Source: Gammaproteobacteria bacterium | GTDB lineage: Bacteria > Pseudomonadota > Gammaproteobacteria > Chromatiales > Chromatiaceae | Assembly (NCBI GenBank): GCA_024275295.1 | Contig: JAJRZI010000112.1 | Location: 1-34,800 of the forward strand | Direction: 5' to 3' | DNA length: 34,800 nt | Part shown: in pieces, positions 33,496-34,800 of the stretch | Layout of the letters: each line of letters opens with the position of its first letter | How positions within the stretch are numbered: position 1 is the first letter of the stretch | Made by a program: the position numbers and the translations under genes | The notes under the pieces: generated by a model | The model's input: the letters and a program-made list of their open reading frames with translations, nothing else | The model's database searches: none | What the model was told of the DNA's origin: nothing

Positions 33496-34287
33496 ATGGC
33501 TATAAAACTTAACTCATTCGTATATAGCAGTATCACCTGGGCCATAATATTATTTTGCCCATTGGTATCCAATGCTACTGAACTACCTAATACAGTGGAT
33601 TCTATTCGCTCAAGCATTGTAGCTATAGGGACTATCATGCCTATGCGCAGCCCTAAAGCTCAATTTATGGGCACTGGGTTTGTAGTAGGAGATGGACGCC
33701 ATATTATTACAAATAATCATGTAATCCCTGAAATAATGAACTATGCCAAGCTAGAGACACTGGCTATATTTGAAGGTCGTGGGAAACAAGTTAAAGGACA
33801 TAAAGCTACAATAGTTGCTAAAGATAAAATTCACGATCTTGCATTGCTAGCGATTATCGGCGATCCATTACCCGCACTAAAACTGGGAGATTCTGCAACT
33901 GTACGCGAAGGTGAGTTATATGCCTTCACGGGTTTTCCTATTGGCATGATACTGGGGCTCCATCCAGTAACCCATCAGGGCATTATCTCCGCAATTACCC
34001 CCATTGTTATCCCCGCACTGAATTCACGGCAGTTAAAGGCAAAACACATCCGCCGTATGAAAGATCCTTTTAGCGTCTTTCAATTGGATGCAACAGCCTA
34101 TCCAGGTAATAGTGGCAGCCCATTATATTCTGTAGATACTGGTCATGTAGTGGGAGTAGTGAATAGTGTTCTAGTAAAGAACACCAAGGAGTCAGCACTG
34201 ACAAATCCAACCGGGATTAGCTACGCTATTCCTGTAAAATACGTCCACCAACTACTGAATAAAAAAGATGGCACTCTTATACAATGA
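33496..34287 (+). CDS. Exported trypsin-like serine protease (HtrA-like, no PDZ)
   Basis: A 263-residue exported chymotrypsin-fold protease. A signal peptide occupies about residues 1-27 (hydrophobic ITWAIILFCPLVSNA). The catalytic triad is visible: His75 (ITNNHVI), Asp114 (IHDLALL) and Ser206 (YPGNSGSPLY). The oxyanion-type GNSGSP motif is intact. It stops at the end of the protease domain (GISYAIPVKYVHQLL), so the PDZ domains of DegP/DegS are missing. I start at ATG 33496 because GGGGGT lies just upstream; TTG 33484 is in frame. It is divergent from tetR across 128 bp. Likely periplasmic or secreted; substrate unknown. Confidence 0.9.
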   Translation: MAIKLNSFVYSSITWAIILFCPLVSNATELPNTVDSIRSSIVAIGTIMPMRSPKAQFMGTGFVVGDGRHIITNNHVIPEIMNYAKLETLAIFEGRGKQVKGHKATIVAKDKIHDLALLAIIGDPLPALKLGDSATVREGELYAFTGFPIGMILGLHPVTHQGIISAITPIVIPALNSRQLKAKHIRRMKDPFSVFQLDATAYPGNSGSPLYSVDTGHVVGVVNSVLVKNTKESALTNPTGISYAIPVKYVHQLLNKKDGTLIQ

Positions 34288-34359
34288 GTCACTCTTTACA
34301 GTAGTTGCCAATTAAGTCTTGCATCTACTTCTCACCTCAAGCAGGAATAGTAGAGCATT

Positions 34360-34690
34360 TTATATATGAATCTTACGGTACTGCTTGGCATCAGCTGGAA
34401 AGGTGATGTTTTTCTCTTGCACGGTGGTATCAATGCACATTTCATCTTCTTCGACTCTGTCTTGATGCAGGGCAATGGATGCGGCCAGTATCTTTTCATG
34501 ACCTCTACTGCCGATACGCTTTCTGAAGTAGGTTAGCTCTGAAGGATCACAGGGATATTGCCATTGGAATTCAGCCTCTACCGGTGAACATCTGGTAGTA
34601 AGGATTTTGCACCCATCGATGAACCAACGTTTCATCACTCAGGTTTTCAAGATGCTTGAGACGGTGTTTGTCAACATAGTTGTCGCCTCG
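34360..34690 (-). pseudogene. IS5-like transposase remnant with frameshift and truncation
   Basis: Two pieces in different frames are visible. The upstream piece on the minus strand (about 34690 to 34580) reads GDNYVDKHRLKHLENLSDET, then LVHRWVQNPYYQMFTG. It then meets an extra A that shifts the frame. The downstream frame continues AEFQWQYPCDPSELTYFRKRIG, then CIDTTVQEKNITFPADAKQY. This is the start of an IS5-type DDE transposase (CIDTTVxEKNI carries the first Asp). The protein ends abruptly at RKIHI, so most of the catalytic domain is missing. Non-functional relic. Confidence 0.8.
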
Positions 34691-34692
34691 AC

Positions 34693-34800
34693 CTACGCAG
34701 CCTGATTTAAATCAGGCTCATCTTTCTCCGGGTTCAACCAGACCTGGTCCGGCAGTTCCCAGTTCCTGATTTCACCGCTCCAGCGGTTGGGGTGACGTGC
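34693..34800 (-). pseudogene. C-terminal fragment of an IS3-like transposase (runs off the window)
   Basis: On the minus strand the last 108 bases encode ARHPNRWSGEIRNWELPDQV, then WLNPEKDEPDLNQAA and a TAG stop (34693-34695). HPxRWSGxxRNW followed by LNPE is the usual C-terminal end of IS3-family OrfB integrases. The upstream part is outside the window, so integrity cannot be judged. The stop is only a few bases from the IS5-like remnant, which suggests insertion of one element beside or into another. A 20-bp perfect palindrome (34699-34718) lies in its last codons. Confidence 0.65.

Overview
The window looks like a gammaproteobacterial chromosome. The evidence is a glnS, gltX and tRNA block, YbcJ- and YigZ-type housekeeping genes, a PEP-CTERM protein, two chemoreceptors, and RND, MacAB and Opp/Dpp transporters. 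Base composition by eye is moderate, with AT-richer stretches around 3.4-8.5 kb. I cannot assign a genus. A free-living or host-associated sulfur-oxidiser-like gammaproteobacterium would fit, but that is a guess.

Region by region. (1) 1-3.3 kb, minus strand: gltX, then glnS, then a probable stringently controlled promoter driving tRNA-Ala(GGC) and tRNA-Glu, the latter cut by the window edge. glnS carries an in-frame TAG at codon 315. (2) 3.5-8.4 kb: a beta-carbonic anhydrase, a PilZ protein, a secreted DUF4920-type protein, YbcJ, a secreted glutaredoxin fusion, a yigZ gene broken by an in-frame TAA, two unknowns and a PqqD-like protein. (3) 8.6-10.5 kb: a chemoreceptor with a PilJ-type sensor and a CZB zinc-binding tail. 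(4) 10.6-17.9 kb: a cassette bounded by a trmH-family gene remnant and a 72-bp imperfect palindrome. It encodes an OmpR-type response regulator with its sensor kinase (minus strand) and, divergently, a 5'-truncated TolC-like remnant followed by a MacA-like adaptor, an ABC ATPase and two MacB/FtsX-type permeases. (5) 17.9-24.0 kb, minus strand: a compact six-gene run with a peptide-type ABC permease, a double ATPase, two unknown membrane proteins, a fumarylacetoacetate-hydrolase-family enzyme and a GHxCP (FmdE-like) protein. (6) 24.0-28.0 kb: a PEP-CTERM repeat protein with a probable sigma-54 promoter and two upstream activator-like sites, then a second chemoreceptor with a probable sigma-28 promoter. 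(7) 28.0-33.4 kb, minus strand: TetR, HAE3-type RND exporter, LolA-like periplasmic protein and an outer-membrane barrel, with a TetR-type operator just before tetR. (8) 33.5-34.8 kb: a trypsin-like secreted protease, then broken IS5-like and IS3-like transposase fragments.

The most unusual points are the nonsense codons in otherwise intact glnS and yigZ, the sigma-54 architecture of the PEP-CTERM gene, and the efflux cassette that has lost its own outer-membrane factor. I do not see a clearly new defence, toxin or RiPP system. The best candidates for undescribed biology are the PEP-CTERM repeat protein, the peptide-ABC, FAH and FmdE-like operon, and the TetR, RND, LolA and barrel lipid-export-like module.
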